Shown here piece by piece: positions 7,143 through 16,063 of a stretch of 64,000 bases of DNA (positions within the stretch are counted from its first letter, which is position 1; each line of letters starts with the position of its first letter). A program made the translations under genes and the position numbers. Source of the stretch: DASYTH01 sp036002505 (GTDB lineage: Bacteria > Actinomycetota > Actinomycetes > Mycobacteriales > Pseudonocardiaceae). The DNA lies in the NCBI RefSeq assembly GCF_036002505.1, contig NZ_DASYTH010000217.1:30935-94934 (forward strand), given 5' to 3'. Under the pieces are notes generated by a model. That model made no database searches. It saw only the letters and a program-made list of their open reading frames with translations, and had not been told where the DNA came from.

Positions 7143-9485
7143 TCAGTTGGCGTCGGCGAGGGAGGTTGTCCAGACGCTGCGGCCGTAGGTCGCGGCGTAG
7201 AGGGTGTCGCTGCCGGCGGGGAGGTCGATGTCGTTGATCGGTACGAGGGGAAGGTTGGCGCCGACCTTGACCCAGGTCTTGCCGAGGTTGGTGGTGCGGT
7301 AGACGCCGACGTCGGTCGCGATGAAGAGCCAGCGCGATTTCGCCGGGTGGCGGATGACGTCGTTGATGGGCGCCTGCGGGATGCGTTTGCCGGCGATGTC
7401 GGCCCAGGTGTTGCCGCCGTCGGTGGTCATGACGAGGTGCGGGTAGGGGTCGCCGGAGCGCCAGCCGGAGAAGCTGGCCCAGGCCGTGTTCGCATCCTGG
7501 GGGTCGACGGTGATGCGGGTGACCCAGCGGCCCGGGAAGACCGGGCTCTGCAGCTTCTGCCAGGTGACCTGGTCGGGAGCGGCCATGGCGTTGCGGCTGA
7601 CCCACATCAGGCCGCTGTCGGTGCCGGCGAAGACGAGGTTCGGGTTGGCCGGCGTGGTGCCGATCGCGGTGACGGTGCCGAACCCGGGGGCGCGGGGCTC
7701 GGTGCCCTCGGTGAGATCCGGGCTGATCCGCTGCCACACCCGCTGGCCGGGGTCGGTGTCGATCCGGTTGACGAACTCGCTGCCACCGAACAGGAACCGC
7801 GGGTCGGCGGCGAACTCGAGCGGGGCCACCCAGTTCTTCCGCGCGCCGGGGATCGTCATGGTGAAACCGGTGCCGTCGACGAAGCCGCGGCAGCCGCCGT
7901 TCTGCGAGCAGCCGTAGTACTTCCGGTCGTTCGTCGGGTCGATGCGGTTCATCATCCCGTCGCCGCCGACGAAGTTGAACCAGTCGCCGTTGACGGTGTT
8001 GTCGGCGGCCCACGACTTCAGCGAGCCGTTGTCCTGGGAGCCGGCGTTGACCCGGGCACCGTCCTGGATCGACACGTCCATCGCGTAGAACTGGGTCACC
8101 GGCAGGCGGGCGGTCTTGGTCCACAGGCCGCGCACCGCACCGTTCTGGGTCGACCAGTAGAAGCCGCCGTCGTTGCCGAGGTACACCTTGCCCGGCCGGA
8201 ACGGGTCGAACTCGAGGCCGTGCTGGTCGGCGTGCACGGCTTGGGACGTCGTCCAGGTGAGGCCGCCGTCGAGGCTCTCGGCCAGGCTGACGCCCGAGAC
8301 GAAGACGTGCAGCGGGTCGACCGGGTCGACGTAGACCCGGCCGAACCACCAGGCGAACCCGCCGCTGATGGTTTGCAATGTGCCGCCGGAGGTCGGCCCG
8401 ACCGGCGTCCAGGTGGCGCCGGCGTCCGTGCTGGTGAAGAAGCCGTTGAAGTTGCCGCCGGCCGCGCTCGAGATGAGGTAGGCGCGGTTGGGGTCGGTGT
8501 CGCTGAAGTCGACGCCCATGCGGCCGACGTAGGTCGCGGTGACCGGCTGCCCCTCGACGTCGGCGCTCTGCGGCAGCGGCGGGTTGTGGATGTTCGCCCA
8601 GGTGCGGCCGCCGTCGGTGGAGCGGTACAGGAAGGAGTTCTTACCGTAGATGCGCGACTTCTCGTCCCGGATCTTGTCCCAGGTCGTGGCCAGCATGACG
8701 TCGGGGTTGGTCTTGTTGATCGTCACGTCGATCGCGCCGGTCGAGGTGCTGTTCGGGACGATCACGCGGGTCCAGCTGGCCCCGCCGTTCTCGGTCAGGA
8801 ACAGGCCGCGGGTCGGCTCGGTGTCGTGCAGCGCGCCCATGACCGCGACGAACACCCGGTTGTCGTTGCGCGGGTCGATGACGATCTGGCCGATCGTGTC
8901 GCCGTCGGCCAGGCCCATGTTGGTCCACGTCGCGCCGCTGTCGGTCGACTTGTAGACGCCCTTGCCGTAGTACGACGAGCCGCCGCCGTGGTCGGGCTCG
9001 CCGCTGCCGGCCCAGACGACGCCCCGCGAGTCGACCGCGACGGCGCCCATCGACTGGGGCAGCTGGCTGTCCCACACGGAGGCGAAGGTCGCGCCGCCGT
9101 CGTTGGACCGCCACAGGCCGCCGGTGCCGGTGGCGATGTAGACGACGTCCTTGGCCGTGGGGTCGGCGGCGATGTCCCGGACCCGGCCACCGATGTTGCT
9201 CGGGCCGAGCGCGGTCCAGACCTGGTCGGTGCTCGGCGAACCCATGGCCGCCACACCCATCTGCGCGGACTGCGCGAGCGCCGCGTTGACGGCGGCGTCC
9301 GGGATGGAGCCGTCGGCGTTGGCCCGCTGCAGGTACATCCACTCCTCGGCGCCGACGGGGTCGGCCGTGCCGGTTGGTGCCTTCGTGCCGCCGCTCGCGG
9401 ATCCGGTGACGGAGGCGGCGCCGGCTCCCAGGAGAACCGTGATGGCTGTCGCGGCCAGGATCGGGACATGTGCTCTTCTGCGCAT
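7143..9485 (-). CDS. Large secreted BNR/Asp-box repeat protein (sortilin/Vps10-like beta-propeller)
   Basis: This 780-residue exported protein is made of beta-propeller blades. The start at 9485 has GGGAGG seven nt upstream and opens a signal peptide (RRRAHVPILAATAITVLLGAG). At least eight Asp-box motifs (SxDxGxTW) are readable, among them STDSGATW, TENGGASW, STDGGRTW, STDAGATW, SLDGGLTW and TTDGGNTW. Such folds occur in xyloglucanases (GH74), sialidases and sortilin-like proteins. I see no diagnostic catalytic pair, so a hydrolase role is possible but unproven. It is divergent from the lipoprotein gene 97 bp away. Confidence 0.8.
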   Translation of the reverse strand: MRRRAHVPILAATAITVLLGAGAASVTGSASGGTKAPTGTADPVGAEEWMYLQRANADGSIPDAAVNAALAQSAQMGVAAMGSPSTDQVWTALGPSNIGGRVRDIAADPTAKDVVYIATGTGGLWRSNDGGATFASVWDSQLPQSMGAVAVDSRGVVWAGSGEPDHGGGSSYYGKGVYKSTDSGATWTNMGLADGDTIGQIVIDPRNDNRVFVAVMGALHDTEPTRGLFLTENGGASWTRVIVPNSTSTGAIDVTINKTNPDVMLATTWDKIRDEKSRIYGKNSFLYRSTDGGRTWANIHNPPLPQSADVEGQPVTATYVGRMGVDFSDTDPNRAYLISSAAGGNFNGFFTSTDAGATWTPVGPTSGGTLQTISGGFAWWFGRVYVDPVDPLHVFVSGVSLAESLDGGLTWTTSQAVHADQHGLEFDPFRPGKVYLGNDGGFYWSTQNGAVRGLWTKTARLPVTQFYAMDVSIQDGARVNAGSQDNGSLKSWAADNTVNGDWFNFVGGDGMMNRIDPTNDRKYYGCSQNGGCRGFVDGTGFTMTIPGARKNWVAPLEFAADPRFLFGGSEFVNRIDTDPGQRVWQRISPDLTEGTEPRAPGFGTVTAIGTTPANPNLVFAGTDSGLMWVSRNAMAAPDQVTWQKLQSPVFPGRWVTRITVDPQDANTAWASFSGWRSGDPYPHLVMTTDGGNTWADIAGKRIPQAPINDVIRHPAKSRWLFIATDVGVYRTTNLGKTWVKVGANLPLVPINDIDLPAGSDTLYAATYGRSVWTTSLADAN

Positions 9486-9582
9486 CGCCGCGCCTCCCAG
9501 GGCAAGCAGGGTGGGGAACACGGTAACACCCGAGAAATCCGAATTGGCAGGTTCGGACGGCGGGTACGTAGAGTGCGCAACC

Positions 9583-10050
9583 ATGGTGCGACGGGTGCTG
9601 ATGGGGACCGGGGCGGCAGCGTTGTTCGTCGTGCTGGCCGGGTGCGGCGGCGGGTCCGGGGGCGACGCGGGTGCCGCGTGTGGGAATCCGAGCCCCGCTC
9701 CCCCGGCCGAGACCGCGCTCCTGCCGGCCGGGCTGTCCTTCGACCGGATCGGCACGGTCGCGCACGTCCAGAAGGCACAAGGAAACCTCACGGTCCAGGC
9801 GGTCAGCACCAAACCCCTCGACGAGGTCACGGTGCTGATCCAGGACGCGGTCACCGCGGCCGGCTACCGCCCGGCCGGGATGGACAACGAGGGTGACGAG
9901 GCGGAGGTCTTCTTCAACTCCGGCTCGGTCGCCGCGGGTCAGGCGCGCGTGCGGGAGGTGGCCGGGTGCGAGGGCCGGTGGAGCATCGACCTCGAGCTCA
10001 TCGACCCCGGTGCCGCGCCCTCGCCGACGGCCCTCCCCACCACGACGTGA
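9583..10050 (+). CDS. Putative lipoprotein of unknown function
   Basis: This 155-residue protein has a lipoprotein signal: MVRRVLMGTGAAALFVVLAGC with lipobox LAGC. After a Gly/Pro-rich tether, the remaining 110 residues alternate hydrophobic and polar stretches (SFDRIGTVAHVQKAQGNLTVQAVSTKPLDEV). I do not recognise a catalytic motif. The start has no clear Shine-Dalgarno sequence, and TACGTA lies 12 nt upstream, so a short-leader transcript is possible. It is divergent from the BNR protein gene. Its 3' end is followed at once by the 21-bp repeat array B1, and the next gene converges on it. Confidence 0.65.
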   Translation: MVRRVLMGTGAAALFVVLAGCGGGSGGDAGAACGNPSPAPPAETALLPAGLSFDRIGTVAHVQKAQGNLTVQAVSTKPLDEVTVLIQDAVTAAGYRPAGMDNEGDEAEVFFNSGSVAAGQARVREVAGCEGRWSIDLELIDPGAAPSPTALPTTT

Positions 10051-10062
10051 ATTGAGTCCTGG

Positions 10063-10146
10063 GCCAACACGGCGACGCCACAAGCCAACGCAGCGATGCC
10101 ACGCGCCAACATGGCGACGTCAGGGGCCAACATGGCGACGTCAGGG
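10063..10146. repeat. 21-bp tandem repeat array B1 (four units) between convergent genes
   Basis: Four head-to-tail units of exactly 21 bp start at 10063, 10084, 10105 and 10126, each beginning GCCAAC. Units 3 and 4 are identical; units 1 and 2 are variants. The array fills almost all of the space between the lipoprotein stop (10050) and the end of the converging Rrf2 gene (10150). Related arrays B2 and B3 lie at two other convergent gene ends. Confidence 0.85.
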
Positions 10147-10149
10147 CGT

Positions 10150-10653
10150 CTACCGGGTTGTCTGCCGGGCCGTCTTCGAGGGGGGCAGCCGGCCCCGGCT
10201 GCGCTCCTCGTCCAGGTACTCCTCGGCCATGGCGTGCACGTTCGCGGGGAGGTGGCCGGAGACCAGGTCGGCGAGGGTGACCGCCTCGAGCACGCCGCGC
10301 AGGCTCGTCCGCACCGCCATCCACACCTCGACCAGGGGGGCCGCCGGGCCGGCGTAGTGCAGGTCGCGCAGGCTGACGTCGCGGATGTTGGCGAGCGGGC
10401 CCTCGATGGCCCTGGCGATGTCCGCGACGGTGATCTCCGCCGCCGGCCGGGCCAGGGTGTAGCCGCCGGCCCGGCCGCGGTGGCTGCGGACCAGGTGCGC
10501 CCGCCGCAGGTCACCGAGGATGGCCAGGACGAAGGCCACCGACATGTCCTGCGCGGCCGCGATGTCCTCGACCTTGGCCGGGTTGTCCGGAGCCGCCGCG
10601 GCCAGTTCGGCCATGGCCCGGACCGCGTAGTCAACTTTCGCGGAGATGCGCAT
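10150..10653 (-). CDS. Rrf2-family transcriptional regulator, probable sulfur-assimilation repressor
   Basis: This 167-residue protein opens MRISAKVDYAVRAMAELA, the standard start of Rrf2 regulators, followed by a winged helix with SVAFVLAILGDLRRAHLVRSHRGRAGGYTLARP. ATG 10653 is chosen over 10662 because it gives the family N-terminus. The Cys triad of iron-sulfur Rrf2 proteins (IscR, NsrR) is absent, as in the cysteine regulator CymR. It is divergent from cysD, and a perfect 9-bp inverted repeat lies between the two starts. Control of sulfate activation genes and of itself is a strong inference. Confidence 0.85.
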   Translation of the reverse strand: MRISAKVDYAVRAMAELAAAAPDNPAKVEDIAAAQDMSVAFVLAILGDLRRAHLVRSHRGRAGGYTLARPAAEITVADIARAIEGPLANIRDVSLRDLHYAGPAAPLVEVWMAVRTSLRGVLEAVTLADLVSGHLPANVHAMAEEYLDEERSRGRLPPSKTARQTTR

Positions 10654-10679
10654 GCCGCACATTGTGCGCCAGCGGAGAA

Positions 10680-10704
10680 AAACCTAACATCGTCAGTTAG
10701 GTTT
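10680..10704. promoter_or_regulatory. Operator between rrf2-type regulator and cysD
   Basis: Perfect inverted repeat: AAACCTAAC (10680-10688), 7-bp spacer, GTTAGGTTT (10696-10704). It lies 26 bp upstream of the regulator start and 22 bp upstream of cysD, so it can control both directions. The AT-rich arms stand out against the surrounding GC-rich DNA. Assignment to the adjacent Rrf2 protein is by position. Confidence 0.75.
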
Positions 10705-10726
10705 ATCAGTCTTCTAGGGATTTGAG

Positions 10727-11635
10727 GTGGTCCGCGTGCCCGTCGCCGCCCCGGACGCGGTGCTGGACGTCCTCGAGGCGGAGGCGATCCATGTGCTGCG
10801 GGAGGCCGCCGGGGCGTTCCGCCGGCCGGTGCTGCTGTACTCGATCGGCAAGGACTCCTCGGTGCTGCTGCACCTGGCCACCAAGGCGTTCGCACCCGGG
10901 CGGGTGCCGTTTCCCGTGCTGCACATCGACACCACCTGGAAGTTCCGGGAGATGATCGCGTTCCGGGACGCCACGGCCGGGCGGCTGGGTCTCGACCTGC
11001 GGGTGCACACCAGCCCCGAGCGGGTCACCCCGTTCACCCACGGCACGCACGAGTACACCCGGATCATGAAGACCGTGGCACTGCGGCAGGCGCTGGACGC
11101 CGGCGGCTTCGACGCGGCCGTCGGCGGGGCCCGGCGCGACGAGGAACGCTCGCGCGCCAAGGAAAGGATCTTCTCGGTGCGGGAGCCCGGGCACCGCTGG
11201 GAACCGCGCGGGCAGCGGCCCGAGTTCTGGCGGTCGGCCAACACCCAGCTCGCCGAGGGCCAGTCGATGCGGGTGTTCCCGCTGTCCAACTGGACCGAGC
11301 TGGACATCTGGCACTACATCCGGCGCGAGGAGATTCCCGTGGTGCCGCTGTACTTCGCCGCGCCCCGGCCGGTGGTGCACCGGGACGGCGCGCTGATCAT
11401 GGTGGACGACGGGCGCTTTCCCCTGCGGGACGGCGAGATCCCGGAGCGGCGCGAGGTGCGGTTCCGCACGCTCGGCTGCTACCCGCTCAGCGCCGCGATC
11501 GAGTCGACGGCGACGACCGTGGCCGAGCTGATCGACGAGATGCGGCGGGACCGGCGGTCCGAGCGGGCCGGCCGGCTCATCGACGGCGAGGGCGGATCGT
11601 CCATGGAGAGCAAGAAGTCGGAGGGCTACTTCTGA
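10727..11635 (+). CDS. cysD: Sulfate adenylyltransferase subunit 2
   Basis: This 302-residue subunit of ATP sulfurylase forms APS from sulfate and ATP. The PP-loop is LLYSIGKDSSVLLHL (about 37-50), and the downstream GGARRDEERSRAKERIFS and RSANTQLAEGQSMRVFPLSNWTELDIW are near-invariant CysD segments. The C-terminus (ESKKSEGYF) is also typical. GTG 10727 has AGGGA six bases upstream; GTG 10736 is an equally workable start. The stop overlaps the cysNC start (TGATG), so the two are translationally coupled. The operator between the regulator and this gene probably controls the operon. Confidence 0.95.
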   Translation: MVRVPVAAPDAVLDVLEAEAIHVLREAAGAFRRPVLLYSIGKDSSVLLHLATKAFAPGRVPFPVLHIDTTWKFREMIAFRDATAGRLGLDLRVHTSPERVTPFTHGTHEYTRIMKTVALRQALDAGGFDAAVGGARRDEERSRAKERIFSVREPGHRWEPRGQRPEFWRSANTQLAEGQSMRVFPLSNWTELDIWHYIRREEIPVVPLYFAAPRPVVHRDGALIMVDDGRFPLRDGEIPERREVRFRTLGCYPLSAAIESTATTVAELIDEMRRDRRSERAGRLIDGEGGSSMESKKSEGYF

Positions 11636-13467
11636 TGACGCCGACCCTTCGGGTGGTCGCCTGCGGCTCGGTCGACGACGGCAAGTCCACGCTGATCGGC
11701 CGGCTGCTCGCGGAGACCGGCAGCGTCGCCGAGGACCACCTGGACTACGCGCGCCGCACCCGGCGCGGCGGGTCGACCATCCCGGCCGGGGAGGTGGACT
11801 ACTCGCTGCTGACCGACGGGCTGGAGGCCGAGCACGAGCAGGGCATCACCATCGACGTCGCGCACCGCTACCTCGACCTGCCGTCCGGCCGGCGGGTGAT
11901 CATCGCCGACGCCCCGGGCCACGAGCAGTACACCCGGAACATGGCGGTGGCGGCGTCGACGTCGGACGTCGCCCTGCTGCTGGTGGACGCCACCAGGGGC
12001 GTTCGCGAGCAGACCTGCCGGCACCTGGCGGTGTGCGCGCTGATGCGGGTGCGGGCGGTCCTCGTGGTGATCAACAAGCTGGACGCGGTCGGCTACGACC
12101 AGGTGCTGTTCGACAAGCTGGCCGGCGAGGTGCGGGCCAACGCCGCGGGGTTGGGGATCGCGGACGTCGAGGCGATCCCGGTCAGCGCGCTCGGCGGGGA
12201 CAACGTGGTCCGGCCGTCGGCGCAGCTGCCCTGGTACCAGGGGCCCACGCTGCTCGGCGCGCTGTCGGCCTGGCAGCCGGTGCCGGTGGCGGGCGGCGAC
12301 TTCCGGCTACCGGTGCAGTACGTGGTCCGGGCCGAGGAGTTCCGGGGTTTCGCCGGCACGGTGGTCGGCGGCGCGGTGCGGCGGGGCGACCGGGTGGTGG
12401 TCGCGGCCAGCGGCGCTTCGTCCACTGTGGACCGGGTGCTCGGGCCGGCCGGCGAGGTCGAGGTCGCCGGGCCGGGCACCCCGGTCACCGTGACCCTGGC
12501 CGGCGACGTCGACGTGCGGCGCGGAGACCTGCTGACCACGCCGGAATCCCGGCGCGACGGGCTGTCCCCGGCCACGGCGTTCTCCGCCACGCTGGTATGG
12601 ACCGCCGAGGAGCCGCTCCGGCACGGCCGGTCCTACCTGCTGCTGGCCGGCCCGCTGACCGTGCCGGTGGTGGTCACCTCGGTGCGCGGACGGCTGGACG
12701 TGCTGTCCGGCAAGCAGTTCGCGGCCAGGACCCTGGAGATCAACGACATCGGCACGGTCGAGCTGAGCACCGACACGGCGACCTCCCTGGACGCCTACGA
12801 AACCTGCCGGGACACCGGGAGCTTCCTGCTCGCCGACCGGGTCACCAAGCAGACCGTGGCCGCCGGGATGGTGCGCTACGCGCTGCGGCGCGGGCGGAAC
12901 ATCGTCCCGCAGGCCTACGCGGTCGACCGCGCGGCGCGGCAGCGCCTGAAGGGCCAGCGGGCCAGGGTGGTGTGGCTGACCGGGATGCCGGGGGCCGGCA
13001 AGTCGACCATCGCCGACGCCCTGGAACGGCGGCTGCACGCCCTCGGCCTGCACACCTACGTGCTCGACGGCGACAATGTCCGAAGTGGACTGAACAAGGA
13101 TCTCGGCTTCACCCCGGAGGATCGCGCGGAGAACGTGCGCCGGGTGGCGGAGACGGCGAAACTGCTGCTGGACGCCGGCCTGATCGTGATCGTGGCGCTG
13201 GTCTCGCCGTTCCGCGCCGACCGCGCGGTGGCCAAGGCGCTGTTCGCCGACGGCGACTTCGACGAGGTGTTCATCGACACGCCGGCCTGGGTGTGCGCGG
13301 AGCGGGACCCGAAGGGCCTGTATGCCAAGGCGAAAGCCGGCACGCTGCCGAACATGACCGGCGTCGGCCAGTCCTACGAACCGCCCGAGCACCCGGACGT
13401 CGTGGTGGACGGCACCAGCTCGATCGACGACGCGGTGGCCGTCCTCGCCGCGCGGGTCACACCCTAG
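11635..13467 (+). CDS. cysNC: Bifunctional sulfate adenylyltransferase subunit 1 / adenylylsulfate kinase
   Basis: This 610-residue fusion couples the GTPase that drives ATP sulfurylase with APS kinase, making PAPS. Residues 1 to about 435 are CysN: G1 loop GSVDDGKST (11-19), DAPGHEQYTRNM (G3, about 92) and NKLD (G4). Residues about 440-610 are CysC: P-loop GMPGAGKST (about 450), DGDNVRSGLNKDLGFTPEDRAENVRRV and DPKGLYAKA. The CysN-CysC fusion is common in actinobacteria. Presence of APS kinase points to PAPS-dependent reduction or sulfation rather than direct APS reduction. No cysH or transporter gene is adjacent in this window. Confidence 0.95.
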   Translation: MTPTLRVVACGSVDDGKSTLIGRLLAETGSVAEDHLDYARRTRRGGSTIPAGEVDYSLLTDGLEAEHEQGITIDVAHRYLDLPSGRRVIIADAPGHEQYTRNMAVAASTSDVALLLVDATRGVREQTCRHLAVCALMRVRAVLVVINKLDAVGYDQVLFDKLAGEVRANAAGLGIADVEAIPVSALGGDNVVRPSAQLPWYQGPTLLGALSAWQPVPVAGGDFRLPVQYVVRAEEFRGFAGTVVGGAVRRGDRVVVAASGASSTVDRVLGPAGEVEVAGPGTPVTVTLAGDVDVRRGDLLTTPESRRDGLSPATAFSATLVWTAEEPLRHGRSYLLLAGPLTVPVVVTSVRGRLDVLSGKQFAARTLEINDIGTVELSTDTATSLDAYETCRDTGSFLLADRVTKQTVAAGMVRYALRRGRNIVPQAYAVDRAARQRLKGQRARVVWLTGMPGAGKSTIADALERRLHALGLHTYVLDGDNVRSGLNKDLGFTPEDRAENVRRVAETAKLLLDAGLIVIVALVSPFRADRAVAKALFADGDFDEVFIDTPAWVCAERDPKGLYAKAKAGTLPNMTGVGQSYEPPEHPDVVVDGTSSIDDAVAVLAARVTP

Positions 13468-13714
13468 CCGGGCGTGACTCGCGCTCGCGCAGCCATGTGA
13501 CGCAGCGGCGTAGGCGTGTCGCGCGTCCACGACGTCCCGAACCGGGTTAAACCGTCCAGAATCGCGCCTGTGGTGGCTGGTGGGTTGGATGGCGTCGAGG
13601 GGTGGCGGTGTCGTTGGTGGTCGCGCAGGTCGCCGCGAAAGTCCGGCTGATGACAACGCCAGGTTCGCGGCGGGCCCTGCCATCGGGGCCATGGTCAGTG
13701 TTTGTGTGCGATCT

Positions 13715-15058
13715 TCACCCTGCCGGACCCAACGCGGTGCGACGCAAACAGGTCAAGGGCCGCGGGATCATGGGCAGGCTGCTGGGCCGGAGAAAGGCCC
13801 TGGGGATTTCCCGCACGCGGTGGTGGGGATCGAGGTCGAGCTGCCACCGGGTGCTGATCAGCGCGACGGCGGCCTTCATCTCGGTCCAGGCGAAGTCGGC
13901 GCCGACGCATTTGTGGGCGCCGGTGCCGAAGGGGATGAACCTCGACCGCTGTTCCAGGTCGTTCGGCGGCATGAGCCACCGTTCGGGGTCGAACCGCAGG
14001 GGGTCGGGAAACAGGTCGGGATCACGGTGCAGGGTGGGCAGGTTGATCAGGACCTGCGCGCCCGGCGGCAGCGTGACGTCCCCGAGCCGGACGGCCGTCG
14101 CGGCTCGCCGTACCAGCAGCCACACCGGCGTGTGCAGGCGGATCGTCTCGGTGAGGACGCGGTCGAGGTAGGTCAGCCCGGCCAGCGCGGCCAGGGTGGG
14201 GGTGCGCCGGAACCGCGCGGTGTCGATCTCCTGCCGGACCCGGGCGGCCACGGCGGGACGCCGGGCCAGTTCGTAGAACACCCACGACAACGTCGTGGCG
14301 GTGGTGTCGGTGCCGGCCATGAGCAGGTGCATCACCTGGGTGCGCACCTCGTCGTCGCTGGCCTCGGCGGCGATCAGCATCGACAGCAGGTCGCCGTGGT
14401 CGGTGCCGTCCCTGCGGTAGGCGCCGACGACCTCGTCGACAACCATCCGGAGCCGGCCGAGCGATACCGCGAACCGCCGGTTTGCCGGTGTGGGCAGGCG
14501 GTTGACCCATTCCACGGGTATCGCGGCGCGCCGGACGATTCCATTGAGGACCGGCGAAAGCGAGCGACACACCTCGCGCACCGCGGCGTGCCCGAGTTCG
14601 GCCCGGAACAGCGCCTTCGCCGTGACCGCCACGGTGAGCTGGGCGAGCTCGCGGTCGAGCCGCAGCCGTTGCCGCGGGACCCAGGATCCGGCCACGGCGT
14701 CGATCTGCTCGCACATCACGGTGAGGTAGGAGGCGAGCCGGTCGGGGTGAAACGCCGGCTGCACGGTCCGCCGCTGTCGCATGTGGACACTGCCGTCCGC
14801 GCTCGCCAGCCCGTCGCCGAGCACGCGGCGCGCCTGGGCGAACACCTCACCGCGGCGGAACTCGTGCGCCCGGGTGACCAGCACCTCGCGGATCAGCTCG
14901 GCGGAGTTGACCTGGTACACCGGTCGTGGACCGAGGTGGACCGCGACCACGGCGCCCTGAGCCCGCGCCGACTGCAGAAACCCCATGGGGTCCCGGGCCA
15001 GGGGCAGCAGGTGACCGAGGACCGGCAGCCGGCCCGCGGCTACCGGCGCCGAGGACAC
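13715..15058 (-). CDS. Cytochrome P450
   Basis: This 447-residue P450 has the I-helix oxygen-binding motif AGTDTTATT, the ExxR of helix K (ETIR), a PERF-like FDPERW and the heme loop FIPFGTGAHKCVGADFAW (Cys about 384). No membrane anchor is seen. The overall pattern, with a short N-terminus beginning PVLGHLLPLARDPMGFL, resembles terpene-oxidising bacterial P450s such as the pentalenene oxygenase group, but no terpene synthase is nearby. It starts 11 bp after the methyltransferase gene on the same strand and is probably co-transcribed with it. Confidence 0.85.
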   Translation of the reverse strand: MSSAPVAAGRLPVLGHLLPLARDPMGFLQSARAQGAVVAVHLGPRPVYQVNSAELIREVLVTRAHEFRRGEVFAQARRVLGDGLASADGSVHMRQRRTVQPAFHPDRLASYLTVMCEQIDAVAGSWVPRQRLRLDRELAQLTVAVTAKALFRAELGHAAVREVCRSLSPVLNGIVRRAAIPVEWVNRLPTPANRRFAVSLGRLRMVVDEVVGAYRRDGTDHGDLLSMLIAAEASDDEVRTQVMHLLMAGTDTTATTLSWVFYELARRPAVAARVRQEIDTARFRRTPTLAALAGLTYLDRVLTETIRLHTPVWLLVRRAATAVRLGDVTLPPGAQVLINLPTLHRDPDLFPDPLRFDPERWLMPPNDLEQRSRFIPFGTGAHKCVGADFAWTEMKAAVALISTRWQLDLDPHHRVREIPRAFLRPSSLPMIPRPLTCLRRTALGPAG

Positions 15059-15068
15059 GCCTGCCCCA

Positions 15069-15911
15069 TCAGGGTTTCCGGGCCACCGCGGCCAGCAGGG
15101 ACGCGTGTGCGGGCAGATCGGTCACCAGCCGCAACGGGTTGTCCGGTCGCCACTGTGAGGTATAGACCAGGCCCGGTTCGACCACGTCCAGCCCTTCGAG
15201 CAGCCCGGCGATCCATTCTCGCGGCCGGGCCACACCCGCGGCCGTGGTGGTCTTGGACAGTTCCACCAACGCGTTGACCTCCGAGGAACCCACGTCCCGG
15301 TTGTCGGTGATGTGCGAGAGCACGAAGTAGCTGTCCGGGACCACGGCGTCCAGGTAGGCCGTCACGATGCCCGCCGCCCGCTCGGCGTCCAGCACGTAGT
15401 GCAGCGAGGACGCCATGACGACCGCGACGGGTTGGTCCAGGGCGAGCAGCTCCTTGGTCACCGGATCCGAGAGCACCGTGTCCACGTCGCACATGTCCGC
15501 CCACACCATGCCCGCGCCCTCGACCGGACCCAGGACCAGCCTGCCGTGCGCCACCGCCACCGGTTCCTGCTCCACGTACACCACCCGGCAACGCGGATCG
15601 AGCGCCTGCGCCACCTCGTGCACGCTGCGCACGCTCGGCAGACCCGAACCGAGATCGAGGAACTGGCGCACTCCGGCACGGACGCAGAACTGCACCGCCC
15701 GCACCAGAAACGCGCGGTTGTATTTGGCCAGATTCTCCACCCAGGGCATCGCCGCGATCGCCTGGCGGGCCATCTCCCGGTCGACCGGGAAGTTCAGCGC
15801 CCCACCGAGGAGATAGTCGTAGACCCGGGCCGGACTGGCCCGGCTGACGTCGACGTCCGGCGGGACCCAGTTCGTTCGGCCGCTCACACCCACTCGCCTC
15901 ATCTCTGCCAC
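15069..15911 (-). CDS. SAM-dependent methyltransferase-like protein (SAV2177/DUF574 family)
   Basis: This 280-residue protein matches the actinobacterial DUF574 family: WVPPDVDVSRASPARVYDYLLGGALNFPVDREMA near the N-terminus, then a Rossmann methyltransferase core with FLDLGSGLPS (motif I) and RVVYVEQEP (motif II). Hundreds of paralogues exist in actinomycetes, few with a known substrate. GTG 15911 is used here; ATG 15902 is an alternative. TAGTGT about 20 nt upstream may be the -10 box of a short-leader promoter. Close coupling to the downstream P450 suggests a two-gene operon. Confidence 0.8.
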   Translation of the reverse strand: MAEMRRVGVSGRTNWVPPDVDVSRASPARVYDYLLGGALNFPVDREMARQAIAAMPWVENLAKYNRAFLVRAVQFCVRAGVRQFLDLGSGLPSVRSVHEVAQALDPRCRVVYVEQEPVAVAHGRLVLGPVEGAGMVWADMCDVDTVLSDPVTKELLALDQPVAVVMASSLHYVLDAERAAGIVTAYLDAVVPDSYFVLSHITDNRDVGSSEVNALVELSKTTTAAGVARPREWIAGLLEGLDVVEPGLVYTSQWRPDNPLRLVTDLPAHASLLAAVARKP

Positions 15912-16063
15912 GTCACCGAAATGCGCACAAACACTAGTGCCGTTGCCGGTGAACCTACAGTGCCGTTACCCGAATGGACGAATCACGCCCCGCGGGTGGT
16001 GACGCTCGCGCGACGGTAATATGCACGCCGCGCCCAGGCCGCCAATCCAGAGAGGACGCATCC

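Noticed and set aside
7347..9896. 849-codon open frame antisense to the BNR-repeat gene
   Set aside because: Long antisense frames are expected opposite high-GC genes. The opposite strand has a signal peptide and eight Asp-box motifs; this one is Val/Gly/Arg-rich with no domain.
13468..13714. Possible small gene between cysNC and the P450 gene
   Set aside because: The frames open here lack ribosome sites and extend as antisense through the P450. I see only a short convergent intergenic region without a clear terminator.
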